DNA from: an uncultured Spirochaetota bacterium
GTDB taxonomy: Bacteria > Spirochaetota > Spirochaetia > Treponematales > Treponemataceae
Assembly (NCBI GenBank): GCA_944389415.1
Contig: CALXMF010000006.1
Span: forward strand, 1 to 64,000
Direction: 5' to 3'
Length of the DNA stretch: 64,000 nt
Shown here: positions 56,811-64,000 of the stretch, piece after piece
How the letters are laid out: every line of letters starts with the position of its first letter
Numbering within the stretch: position 1 is the first letter of the stretch
Made by a program: the position numbers and the translations under genes
Notes under the pieces: generated by a model
Told to the model about the DNA's origin: nothing
Databases searched by the model: none
Seen by the model: only the letters and a program-made list of their open reading frames with translations

Positions 56811-56840
56811 ATCATATCATTAGAGTACCTCTTTTGTCTA
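56811..56840 (-). promoter_or_regulatory. Candidate asnA promoter
   Basis: TAGACA (56835-56840) and TATGAT (56811-56816) are 18 bases apart on the minus strand, downstream of the feo operon terminator. Confidence 0.45.
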
Positions 56841-56847
56841 TCAGCAG

Positions 56848-56877
56848 AAAAAAGGGAGGTCCAACGGACACTCCCTT
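56848..56877 (-). terminator. Intrinsic terminator of the feo operon
   Basis: On the minus strand GGGAGTGTCC pairs with GGACCTCCC (one bulge) around a 3-base loop and is followed by a T-run. It lies 35 bases after the Fur-type gene. Confidence 0.9.
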
Positions 56878-56911
56878 CTATACTACTATCCTATACAGTC
56901 TTTCCGGTACA

Positions 56912-57181
56912 TTATACTCCTGTTACACTAATCAGTCTGCCAGTTAAAACGCCGCAGTCATCGAGCATTTTGATTGTTCTATATACGGTGGCACGACCAA
57001 TACTACTGTCTATTTTGCGCGATAAATAAAACAACTCTTTGCAGGTACTGCATGGATTCTCAAGAATAACTCTTAACAGTGTTCTACGCTGCGGAGTCAT
57101 TCTTCCACCCCGACCATGAATCATTGCAACAATTTTTTCGATTCTTGCTTCCATATCGTTATTTTTTCCTGCCACACTCAT
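56912..57181 (-). CDS. Minimal Fur-type winged-helix DNA-binding protein
   Basis: The 89-residue protein matches only the DNA-binding half of Fur: RMTPQRRTLLRVI, and the recognition helix region ATVYRTIKMLDDCGVL. It stops where the Fur dimerisation and metal-binding domain would start, and no continuation is visible in other frames downstream. It ends the feoA-feoA-feoB operon, the place where FeoC, another small winged-helix protein, lies in enteric bacteria. The CSTC pair near residue 45 could bind metal or an iron-sulfur cluster. It may be a free-standing regulator of the operon, a FeoC-like helper for FeoB, or a decayed Fur. The ribosome site is weak. Confidence 0.75.
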   Translation of the reverse strand: MSVAGKNNDMEARIEKIVAMIHGRGGRMTPQRRTLLRVILENPCSTCKELFYLSRKIDSSIGRATVYRTIKMLDDCGVLTGRLISVTGV

Positions 57182-57195
57182 AAACTGCTGTTATT

Positions 57196-59253
57196 TCACG
57201 ACACAATCATGCCAATCAAATTACAAATCAAGGCAATAATATACGCAACTGTCATCTGTATTCCAACAGCTTTTGCAGTTCTGCTCCATGTCTGTAATTC
57301 ACGCCTCATCGCACCAACCGCAGCAAAACAGGGCATGCAGAACATATTAAACACAATATACGCATATGCAGCACCTTTAGTCCTAATATCCTGATGCATA
57401 CTGGGTAAAGCATTTGCATCGCCACCTTCAGCAAGAATAGTTTCAGAATAAATCACCATAGCTGTTTCCTCATCATATAGCCCATTTTCAAAACCTGCCT
57501 CTTCAAGTTCTTCAGAAGAGTAATCAGAAAAGAAATCAGCGACATATTCAGGAGTGATATCAGAGTCATATAATTGAGAAAAAGTAACCACAACCATCTC
57601 TTTTGCAATCCAACCAGTAACAATACCAACAGCTGGACGCCACTCCCCAAAACCAAGAGGCTTAAATATTGGAGCAAGAACACCGCCAATAGATGCAAGG
57701 AAACTGTTATTCATACTGCACATAACAGATCCGGATTCTTCCACCGATCCATCTGATGCAATCACCTGAGTTGCAGCCTGATTAACCCCATTAAAAGAAT
57801 TAATATTAAAATTCGATAACGCCCATAATAAAATAGTTGATACAAGGATAATCGAACCAGCCTTCTTCCCAAAACCCTTTACTTTCTCCCAAGCATGATA
57901 TACAACACTGCGCAGGGTCGGCATACGATACTGCGGAAGTTCCATTAAAAAATTGGATGCCTCAGATTTATACACTACCACATTCAATATAAGAGATACC
58001 AGAATTGCAACAAATATCGCAAGAAAATACAGAGAAAACATTACGAAAGTTTGATTAGCCCCTGCAAAAAACGTACCTACAAACATAGCAAAAATCGGCA
58101 GTTTTGCACCACACGGCATAAATGTAGTAATCACTGCAGCTATACGACGGTCTTTTTCGCTTTCAAGAGTACGGGTCGCCATCAATGCGGGAACACCACA
58201 TCCGAAACTCATTAAAAGAGGAATAAATGCCTTTCCAGATAATCCGAAACGGCGAAAAATGCGATCCATAACAAACGCAACGCGTGCCATATACCCAGAA
58301 TCTTCCAGAAACGACATCAGCAAATACAGTACCAGAACAAGCGGCATAAAACCAAGAATAGCACCAATTCCACCTAAAACACCATCAACAACAAGAGAAA
58401 GAGCCCAATCTGCCGCTCCAGCTGTAATCAGAGCATTTGCAACACCATCGGATAGCCATCCCCACAAAGTCTCAACAAGACCGGCGAGCCATACCCCAGG
58501 ACTTTGTAACCCAGGAATGAATAGAAAATAATCCTCACTGAATGTGCAGGCAAACATCAGATACATGATTACAGCAAAAATAGGTAATGAGAGCCATCTG
58601 TTTGTTAAAATTTTATCTATCTTATCACTCTTTGTCTCTTTACGAGATGATGCTTTCTTAACCGTTTTTTTAACAAGCTCAGCAATATACGAATACCGTT
58701 TATCAGCAATGACATCTTCACTGTCAGACGTAAAAAATAATTCTTTTCTAGGAGGAACTGTTTTATTTTGAATAACAGAAAGAACCGTATCCATTAGCTC
58801 CTGAATCCCCTTACCATCTCGTGCAACAATTGGTATTACAGGAACGCCTAATTCTACAGACAATTTTCTACAATCAATATCACCGCCAGCATTACAAACT
58901 TCATCCATCATATTCAGAGCAATAACAGTTGGAACACCAGTCTCAAGAATTTGTAGTGATAAATACAGATTTCGTTCTATTGCTGTTCCATCTATAATAT
59001 TAATCACTGCATCTGGTTTATTTTCTGCAATATAATCGTGAGCAATTTTTTCTTCGGCTGAATAAGGCGATAACGAATATGTTCCTGGAAGATCTAATAT
59101 AGATATTTCCCGATTCTTCTTATATTCACCTTCCTTTTTATCTACTGTAACCCCAGGCCAATTTCCAACATGCTGCCGACCCCCTGTCAATTCATTAAAC
59201 AAAGTTGTTTTTCCGCAATTAGGATTTCCTGCTAGCGCAATTGTATATTTCAT
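57196..59253 (-). CDS. feoB: Ferrous iron transporter FeoB
   Basis: FeoB is the GTP-dependent inner-membrane Fe(II) transporter. The 685 residues start with the G domain (G1 GNPNCGKTTLFN, G3 DLPGTYSLSPYS, G4 NMMDE), then a helical spacer and the membrane part with Gate-like motifs (MPCGAKLPIFAMFVG). Length and order are normal. It follows feoA by 83 bp and precedes the Fur-type gene by 14. Confidence 0.97.
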   Translation of the reverse strand: MKYTIALAGNPNCGKTTLFNELTGGRQHVGNWPGVTVDKKEGEYKKNREISILDLPGTYSLSPYSAEEKIAHDYIAENKPDAVINIIDGTAIERNLYLSLQILETGVPTVIALNMMDEVCNAGGDIDCRKLSVELGVPVIPIVARDGKGIQELMDTVLSVIQNKTVPPRKELFFTSDSEDVIADKRYSYIAELVKKTVKKASSRKETKSDKIDKILTNRWLSLPIFAVIMYLMFACTFSEDYFLFIPGLQSPGVWLAGLVETLWGWLSDGVANALITAGAADWALSLVVDGVLGGIGAILGFMPLVLVLYLLMSFLEDSGYMARVAFVMDRIFRRFGLSGKAFIPLLMSFGCGVPALMATRTLESEKDRRIAAVITTFMPCGAKLPIFAMFVGTFFAGANQTFVMFSLYFLAIFVAILVSLILNVVVYKSEASNFLMELPQYRMPTLRSVVYHAWEKVKGFGKKAGSIILVSTILLWALSNFNINSFNGVNQAATQVIASDGSVEESGSVMCSMNNSFLASIGGVLAPIFKPLGFGEWRPAVGIVTGWIAKEMVVVTFSQLYDSDITPEYVADFFSDYSSEELEEAGFENGLYDEETAMVIYSETILAEGGDANALPSMHQDIRTKGAAYAYIVFNMFCMPCFAAVGAMRRELQTWSRTAKAVGIQMTVAYIIALICNLIGMIVS

Positions 59254-59336
59254 CTTAACCCTTCCTCAAAATCGTCCATCGTATTTGTACCTATAACTAA
59301 CAATTATTAGCAATATCTAACCATAACGTAAAAAAT

Positions 59337-59573
59337 TTATTTAATTTCTATTTGTGCTGCCTCTGTTTTCCGTAATGACAAATGATATCCCCTCAATTCA
59401 ATTTCAATCGGATCCCCTAAAGGAGCGACTTTAATCATCGTGAGTTTAACACCAGGAGTAATTCCCATATCAAAAATCCGCCGCTTTAATACACCTTCAG
59501 AACCAACAGACACAACACACGCATGCTGTCCTGGCTGCAAATCACAAATTGTCATCTTCATTCTCCTTATCAA
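59337..59573 (-). CDS. feoA: FeoA-family protein, second copy
   Basis: The 78-residue protein is an SH3-like FeoA: ICDLQPGQHACVVSVG, RRIFDMGITPGVKLTMI, DPIEIELRGYHLSLRKTEA. It supports FeoB function. It overlaps the first feoA by 4 bases (ATGA), so both are translated together. Confidence 0.93.
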   Translation of the reverse strand: MIRRMKMTICDLQPGQHACVVSVGSEGVLKRRIFDMGITPGVKLTMIKVAPLGDPIEIELRGYHLSLRKTEAAQIEIK

Positions 59574-59782
59574 GCAACCATAATACGCTGGGCAAGACCA
59601 CGGTTTAATGCAAGTCTGACACCCTTAACAAGCAGTATCAATCCCGCAGGACATTCACCAAGAATTTCCACCTGTTCTCCGGGCATAAGCCCCATATCAG
59701 ACAAGTGGCGCTTCATTTGTTCATCACCGGTAAATGATTTAATTATTCTTTTTTCACCGACGCTAGCCATCGCTAACGGCAT
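59570..59782 (-). CDS. feoA: FeoA-family protein, first copy
   Basis: The 70-residue protein is a FeoA-type SH3-like domain: MKRHLSDMGLMPGEQVEIL and LILLVKGVRLALNRGLA. A strong GGAGG site six bases upstream supports the start at 59782. It is the first gene of feoA-feoA-feoB-fur-like and lies 46 bases from its own promoter. Confidence 0.93.
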   Translation of the reverse strand: MPLAMASVGEKRIIKSFTGDEQMKRHLSDMGLMPGEQVEILGECPAGLILLVKGVRLALNRGLAQRIMVA

Positions 59783-59827
59783 ATCAAGCCTCCATTAATA
59801 GTTGCTTAAATCTAATTTTCAAGAGTA

Positions 59828-59856
59828 AGAATATGCTAACAAGAAAACTTAGTCAA
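59828..59856 (-). promoter_or_regulatory. Candidate feo operon promoter
   Basis: TTGACT (59851-59856), 17 bases, then TATTCT (59828-59833), about 46 bases before the first feoA. No clear Fur box was recognised. Confidence 0.6.
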
Positions 59857-59985
59857 TACACTTCAGTAAATAAAGCATAAATTAAAAAGAGATTTTTTCT
59901 CAATAAAAACAAGTACCCTATTCCATACCTTGAAATAATCGTTTAAAAATAAGAAAGATATGTTCTTTATCGATTCAAAATATAA

Positions 59986-60140
59986 ATAAAAAGTACTTGA
60001 CACATTATTCATTAGTGGGATGGGCAGTTGTAGTTTTTGTGTGCGCCTCAGATTTCGCCAAGAGGAAACTACATTATGCGAACAATGCGTCAAGTACTAA
60101 AATGTGTGCGTCAGGCAGATATAGGGCTCATTTTCTGCCT
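59986..60140 (-). ncRNA. Candidate small RNA between argS and feoA
   Basis: An RNA of about 155 nt is proposed on the minus strand from its own promoter. Its 5' part forms an 8-bp hairpin CAGGCAGA/TCTGCCTG. The rest folds into one long hairpin: AGTACTTGACGCATT pairs with AATGTGTCAAGTACT (one mismatch) as the closing stem; an asymmetric internal loop follows (about 10 and 22 nt); an inner stem TGTAGTTT/AAACTACA leads to a small CCTC/GAGG hairpin. TTTTTATTTAT after the closing stem looks like a terminator tail. The closing stem, big central bubble and terminal stem recall 6S RNA, but no signature sequence was recognised. A riboswitch for feo is less likely because feoA has its own promoter downstream. 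Confidence 0.55.
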
Positions 60141-60146
60141 GCCATT

Positions 60147-60175
60147 ACTATACAATAATATCTCGGAAAAGTCAA
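60147..60175 (-). promoter_or_regulatory. Candidate promoter of the small RNA
   Basis: TTGACT (60170-60175), 17 bases, then TATAGT (60147-60152) on the minus strand, a near-consensus promoter about seven bases upstream of the proposed RNA start. It lies downstream of argS, so it is not needed for any upstream gene. Confidence 0.6.
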
Positions 60176-60258
60176 ATAAAACGTAAAAAAATTGAGATAT
60201 AATTCAAAATAAGTATCATTGAAATATCTGCAAGAATCATAGAGATTAAAAAATAAAA

Positions 60259-62046
60259 CTACATTGTCTCTAAAAATGGCACCAGAATAAGTCGCATCGC
60301 ATTCTTTAAAACGATGCGCGTACACACAGCCAGCAATAGCCGCGCACAGGATAATTCATGGCTCGCTGCACCAAGAATAGGACATTCATGATAAAAACGA
60401 CTAAACATCTTTGCTACATCATACAAATATCCCGCAATTACAGAAGGATCTAGAGTCTCCGCAGCCTTCACCGTGGTTTTAGGAAATTCTCCAAGAAGTT
60501 TAATTAACTCCCACTCATATTCAGAAGTAAGTGACTTCGCTGCTTGTTCTGGGGATGCAGGAACTACTCCGGCATCTTTTGCTTTTTTCAAAATTGATGA
60601 GATACGAGCTCCCATATACTGTAAATATGGTCCGGTATTTCCATTAAACGACAAAGATTCCTTTGGATTAAATAACATATCTTTCGTGGGTGATGTCTGA
60701 AGCAAATAATAATGAAGAGCACCAACAGCGATTTTTTCTGCAACAACAGCCGGATCTCCAACTGCGTCCTCACGCCCCTTAGCTGCAATTTCCTCAAGCG
60801 CACCATCACGCAGACTATCAATCAAATCATCTGCATCAACCACAGTGCCTTCACGACTTTTCATTTTTCCTTCAGGTAAATTAACCATTCCATATGAAAG
60901 ATGATATAAATTATCCGCCCAACTATATCCAAGTTTTTTTAAAACATAAAAAAGTACTTTAAAATGATATTGCTGTTCACTACCAACAACATAAACCAGT
61001 TGATTAAAAGCCCAATCTCCATGTCGATATATAGCAGTACCAATATCCTGCGTCATATACAAAGCTGTTCCGTCTTTACGAAGAAGAACTTTCTTATCCA
61101 AATTAATTTCTGCAAGATCAATCCACACAGAACCATCTGTTTCGCGATAAAAAATGCCTTGTTCTAAACCTTTTAATATTTCTTCTTTTCCTTTTAAATA
61201 TGTTTCACTTTCAAAGTACAGTTTATCAAAAGAAATACCTGTACGCTTATATGTCTGCGTAATACCGTTGATTGCCCACTCATTCATCTTCTGCCATAAT
61301 GCATGAACCTGTTCATCACCTTTTTCCCACTTTACAAGCAATTCCTGCGCCTGAGTTTCAGCAGTGGCATCCGTTTTACTGTATTTATCAAATTCAACAT
61401 AACAGTCTCCTACAAAACGGTCACTCTTAATCCCCAACGACTCAGGTGTATCACCGTGCGCCTGATGAAATTTCATATAAGCCAACATTGATTTACAAAT
61501 ATGTACACCACGGTTATTTATAATATTCACCTTAAAAACTTCTGCACCCGCGGCCTGAAGAATACGGGATACACTTTCACCCAGGGCATCATTACGTAAA
61601 TGCCCCAGATGCAATGGCTTATTCGTATTCGGACTAGAAAACTCAATCATAACACGACGCCCATTCAAGGCAGATTTGCCATCAATTAGCGTCCCGAATT
61701 GTTCTTGTTGCGAACAAATTACATTCAACACAACAGCGCCTGCAGATGATTTATCCAATTTTATATTAACATAGGGACCCATCGATAAAAAGACACCAAT
61801 TGCCGCAGCTTCAGGCATAACCGTTATCGCAGCGACAACTTTTTCAGCAATTACAGGCGGAGCCATATGAAAGATTTTAGCAAATGGAAACATGGGAATT
61901 CCAATGTCACCCATATTCGGATCAGGAGGGGTTTCAATCAATATTTTTGCACAATCAATCTCTGCTGTGCCAGGATTTTTGACCCTGTTTAAATCATTTA
62001 AAGCACGAATAACTAAGTCGCGACATATCAGTTTAATATCAGCCAT
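60259..62046 (-). CDS. argS: Arginine-tRNA ligase
   Basis: ArgS charges tRNA-Arg. The 595 residues include an N-terminal Add-1-like domain, the HIGH-type motif HLGH in NKPLHLGHLRND, the KMSKS-like KMKSREGTVV and a C-terminal anticodon-binding domain rich in helices. The start at 62046 (MADIKL) follows GGAG at seven bases; a TTG two codons upstream is less likely. Length is normal. Confidence 0.97.
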   Translation of the reverse strand: MADIKLICRDLVIRALNDLNRVKNPGTAEIDCAKILIETPPDPNMGDIGIPMFPFAKIFHMAPPVIAEKVVAAITVMPEAAAIGVFLSMGPYVNIKLDKSSAGAVVLNVICSQQEQFGTLIDGKSALNGRRVMIEFSSPNTNKPLHLGHLRNDALGESVSRILQAAGAEVFKVNIINNRGVHICKSMLAYMKFHQAHGDTPESLGIKSDRFVGDCYVEFDKYSKTDATAETQAQELLVKWEKGDEQVHALWQKMNEWAINGITQTYKRTGISFDKLYFESETYLKGKEEILKGLEQGIFYRETDGSVWIDLAEINLDKKVLLRKDGTALYMTQDIGTAIYRHGDWAFNQLVYVVGSEQQYHFKVLFYVLKKLGYSWADNLYHLSYGMVNLPEGKMKSREGTVVDADDLIDSLRDGALEEIAAKGREDAVGDPAVVAEKIAVGALHYYLLQTSPTKDMLFNPKESLSFNGNTGPYLQYMGARISSILKKAKDAGVVPASPEQAAKSLTSEYEWELIKLLGEFPKTTVKAAETLDPSVIAGYLYDVAKMFSRFYHECPILGAASHELSCARLLLAVCTRIVLKNAMRLILVPFLETM

Positions 62047-62123
62047 ACACAAACTCCTCGATATCTCATTTTTATTACTGAAAACACAATATATCAGAAA
62101 AACTAAAAAGAAACTATGATTTA

Positions 62124-62945
62124 CTACTTTTCAAAAAAAGCACAGAAAGCAGCCATAGCAGTAAATTTCTTTATCTTATCAGAGAGAGATAATGTATCTG
62201 GAAGCCAAGCAGCTTCTCTGCGAAAAGAGCCCAATCGGTTGTCGCAACATGTACAATCAACTGCATAGGCAATATTTTCTGCTGGAACTCCAGCATCAAG
62301 CAACAACTCAATATTTGCCTGAGCAAGTGATAAATGTACCGTTTCATCTGAAGCCGTTATTACACACTTAGGAGAAAAATTTTCCAAAAAATAATCACCA
62401 CGTTCTTTATCAACAACATAACAACATTGTTGAATATGAGGACCAAGAACAACACAAAAATTAGTTACTTCAGCCCCAAAATCTTTCGCAGCAAATAAAG
62501 CATCTAAAACAATTCCTGTTCCTCGCCAGCCAGAATGCAGAACACCAAAACAGCCCGATACAGGATCATAGATATATATGGGCATACAATCTGCAACTGT
62601 TATAACTGGTACCAGATTGCGACGAACAGTAATCAGACCATCTCCGTGTTTTTCTACCGTATCATTAACAGCAGAAACAACAAATACAGTACGGGAATGA
62701 ATCAATTCCAGAGAAACTATACAGGAATCAAAATTAAGTAATTTGAAAAACCTATTTCGATTCTCATTCACCTCATTCCAGCGGAATCTCATGGAACCTG
62801 CATTTTTTAAAGTAATACAACACAAAGGATGTACAGCAGAAGTTAACGGTCTTCCTTTATATATAAAAGGAAACTTAAGATACTTGCTATTATATATATC
62901 TGATAAACAATGTGAAAAAACAGAAAAAGAATAAATATCCTTCAT
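62124..62945 (-). CDS. pgeF: Laccase-domain purine nucleoside phosphorylase-like protein (PgeF/YfiH)
   Basis: This is a PgeF/YfiH-family protein (multicopper-oxidase-like cyclase fold) now linked to purine nucleoside and peptidoglycan-edit functions. The 273 residues have the histidine/cysteine metal site set: LIHSRTVFVV, VTVADCMPIYIYD, GVLHSGWRGT and the late DCTCCDNRLGSFRR. The start is placed at MKDIYS (62945); a longer frame overlaps the next gene upstream. It lies right after the edge gene. Confidence 0.88.
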   Translation of the reverse strand: MKDIYSFSVFSHCLSDIYNSKYLKFPFIYKGRPLTSAVHPLCCITLKNAGSMRFRWNEVNENRNRFFKLLNFDSCIVSLELIHSRTVFVVSAVNDTVEKHGDGLITVRRNLVPVITVADCMPIYIYDPVSGCFGVLHSGWRGTGIVLDALFAAKDFGAEVTNFCVVLGPHIQQCCYVVDKERGDYFLENFSPKCVITASDETVHLSLAQANIELLLDAGVPAENIAYAVDCTCCDNRLGSFRREAAWLPDTLSLSDKIKKFTAMAAFCAFFEK

Positions 62946-62946
62946 A

Positions 62947-64000
62947 CTAGGACAGCCCTGGTGGCGCAATAACGGTTTCCAATTCTTTTATTATATCAAG
63001 GCTGCTCTCAAATCCTGTCCTAATATCGGCAAGTTTCTTCCGAAATACCTGATTATCTTTTCCTTGGATAATACTCAAATTAGAAAGAGAATCATATCGC
63101 GAATCCCGCTTCTCAGCCATAATACCGCCCAAAATAAGTAACATTAAACGAACAGTATCACAAAATTGAGCAATTATTACCGAAGTTTCGGTTGTTATGG
63201 TATCAACCAGAGCATTTATTTTTGCCTGTATCTGAATTGTACGCATATGGTCGTCATTATATCTATTGAATATAGCCCCATACTCACCATCAGGAAGTAA
63301 TTTTCCATCTAGCACATCTAGAACCATATTAATTCTATTTAACTCATTACAACTATCTGTAAATTCCACTCTATTTTCTTTTTGATAAAAATCACCTTCC
63401 AGTGAAAGAGTTTTAAGAGTTGGACTATAGTTTATATACATTTTTTTCATAAAGGTATACAAAAAACCCAAAGCATACTCATTTGGAAATATGAGCCCTC
63501 CCCACATGGAACACCATGGACGGTGTGGCATAAGTGGAAAAACAGAAATCCCAAAAGAATCATTCATTTTAATACGCACAGCTTCTTTTTTTCTATTTTC
63601 AAGCCACTGAGACCATCGCTCATCAAACCATTTTTTCCAGCGATTCTTATATTTTACAAACCAGTCTTCTGCACCTTCCGGACGACCGGGCTGCCAAGTT
63701 GCAGATCGATATGCAAAACAGCCTAAGACCTTTAATGGTACAGTAGTTATAAACATTTTAATAAGAGAAATTTGAGAAGCAGCTTTTTCCATATACTCTT
63801 CTGCAGAAGGAACCTCATTCCCATTTTCAAACAGACAGTTATCAGCAGAAAATAAATAAAATGATTCCAGAATTTCAGGACAAATACGTGGACCATTACA
63901 AAGAACCCTCGCAAATGAAGCAAGCTCAGTAGTAACAGAGTCAAAAGAACACGTATATGTCGGATCAAGTACTGTAGAAAAAGACGCAATGAAACGTTCA
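62947..64000 (-). CDS. Unknown protein, 5' end beyond window
   Basis: The reading frame is open to the right edge, so at least 351 C-terminal residues are here and the start lies outside. No known domain is recognised. Visible features are a Trp-rich stretch (RWKKWFDERWSQWLENRKKEA), a segment with a Cys pair (LCNGPRICPE) upstream of it, hydrophobic pieces such as FCDTVRLMLLILGGIMAEK, and a charged helical C-terminus. No signal can be judged without the start. Its stop lies two bases from the pgeF start, suggesting an operon with pgeF and perhaps argS. Confidence 0.7.
   Translation of the reverse strand, partial: ERFIASFSTVLDPTYTCSFDSVTTELASFARVLCNGPRICPEILESFYLFSADNCLFENGNEVPSAEEYMEKAASQISLIKMFITTVPLKVLGCFAYRSATWQPGRPEGAEDWFVKYKNRWKKWFDERWSQWLENRKKEAVRIKMNDSFGISVFPLMPHRPWCSMWGGLIFPNEYALGFLYTFMKKMYINYSPTLKTLSLEGDFYQKENRVEFTDSCNELNRINMVLDVLDGKLLPDGEYGAIFNRYNDDHMRTIQIQAKINALVDTITTETSVIIAQFCDTVRLMLLILGGIMAEKRDSRYDSLSNLSIIQGKDNQVFRKKLADIRTGFESSLDIIKELETVIAPPGLS

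Noticed and set aside
59863-60093. A 76-residue open reading frame on the minus strand between argS and feoA.
   Set aside because: It runs through the stems of the small-RNA candidate, has no ribosome site and an AT-biased, unlikely protein sequence. It is better explained as structured RNA plus promoter.
59986-60140. A metal-sensing riboswitch for feoA.
   Set aside because: The feoA genes have their own promoter downstream of the structure and there is a terminator-like end, so an independent RNA is favoured; a riboswitch is not excluded.

Overview
The window looks like a stretch of a host-associated spirochaete chromosome, most likely Treponema or a close relative. The support is the mix of cheR-cheB, rny, asnA, a small treponemal-type beta-barrel outer membrane protein, an ECF sigma/anti-sigma pair and a two-phosphatase plus STAS module, together with modest GC content. 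This assignment is inferred from gene content. No rRNA, CRISPR array or complete insertion sequence was seen.

Bases 1-20,800 form a defence island with two complete type I restriction-modification operons, both on the minus strand. The first reads hsdR-hsdS-prrC-hsdM, then an ABC-type ATPase and a small unknown gene. The PrrC protein keeps the ATPase motifs and the R-E-H residues of the anticodon nuclease, so this operon should combine DNA restriction with a suicide tRNA-cleaving guard. The second operon reads hsdM-rhuM-TPR/DUF2971-hsdS-four-helix-bundle gene-hsdR. Between the two lie an IS256-type transposase remnant and a HigB-like toxin with a HigA-like antitoxin fused to an ImmA/IrrE metallopeptidase domain; the toxin promoter is framed by two matching palindromic operators. 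Each restriction operon is preceded by one copy of a 104-bp repeat (5 mismatches, all transitions) that contains the same candidate promoter. The island ends at an AT-rich palindromic stretch next to tRNA-Glu and tRNA-Gln.

Bases 21,400-38,400 are housekeeping and signalling: an OmpA-family protein, an iron-type alcohol dehydrogenase, tsaD, a polysaccharide-deacetylase-like protein, an acidic-repeat sensor-like membrane protein, hflX, a FliL-like protein, an ECF sigma factor with its zinc-finger anti-sigma factor, a LysM/M23 lipoprotein, rlmE, a polyprenyl synthetase, a TPR protein, an RseC-family protein, cheR-cheB and ydcF.

Bases 38,400-42,200 hold a decayed sugar-sensing two-component locus. 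The YesN-like regulator is joined in frame to the C-terminal third of a family-1 glycosidase, and the YesM-like kinase is split by a frameshift in an A7 tract. Then come a small outer membrane protein, a RACo-like ATPase and rny; an operon of two PP2C phosphatases, a STAS protein and a VanY-like peptidase; dnaJ; grpE-dnaK; asnA with a follower gene; and a feoA-feoA-feoB operon ending in a Fur-type DNA-binding domain that lacks the rest of Fur.

Upstream of feo, on the same strand, is a candidate independent small RNA of about 155 nt with its own promoter and a terminator-like 3' end. argS, pgeF and a gene running off the right edge finish the window. The most interesting items are the PrrC-armed restriction operon, the shared 104-bp leader, the regulator-glycosidase chimera and the candidate small RNA.
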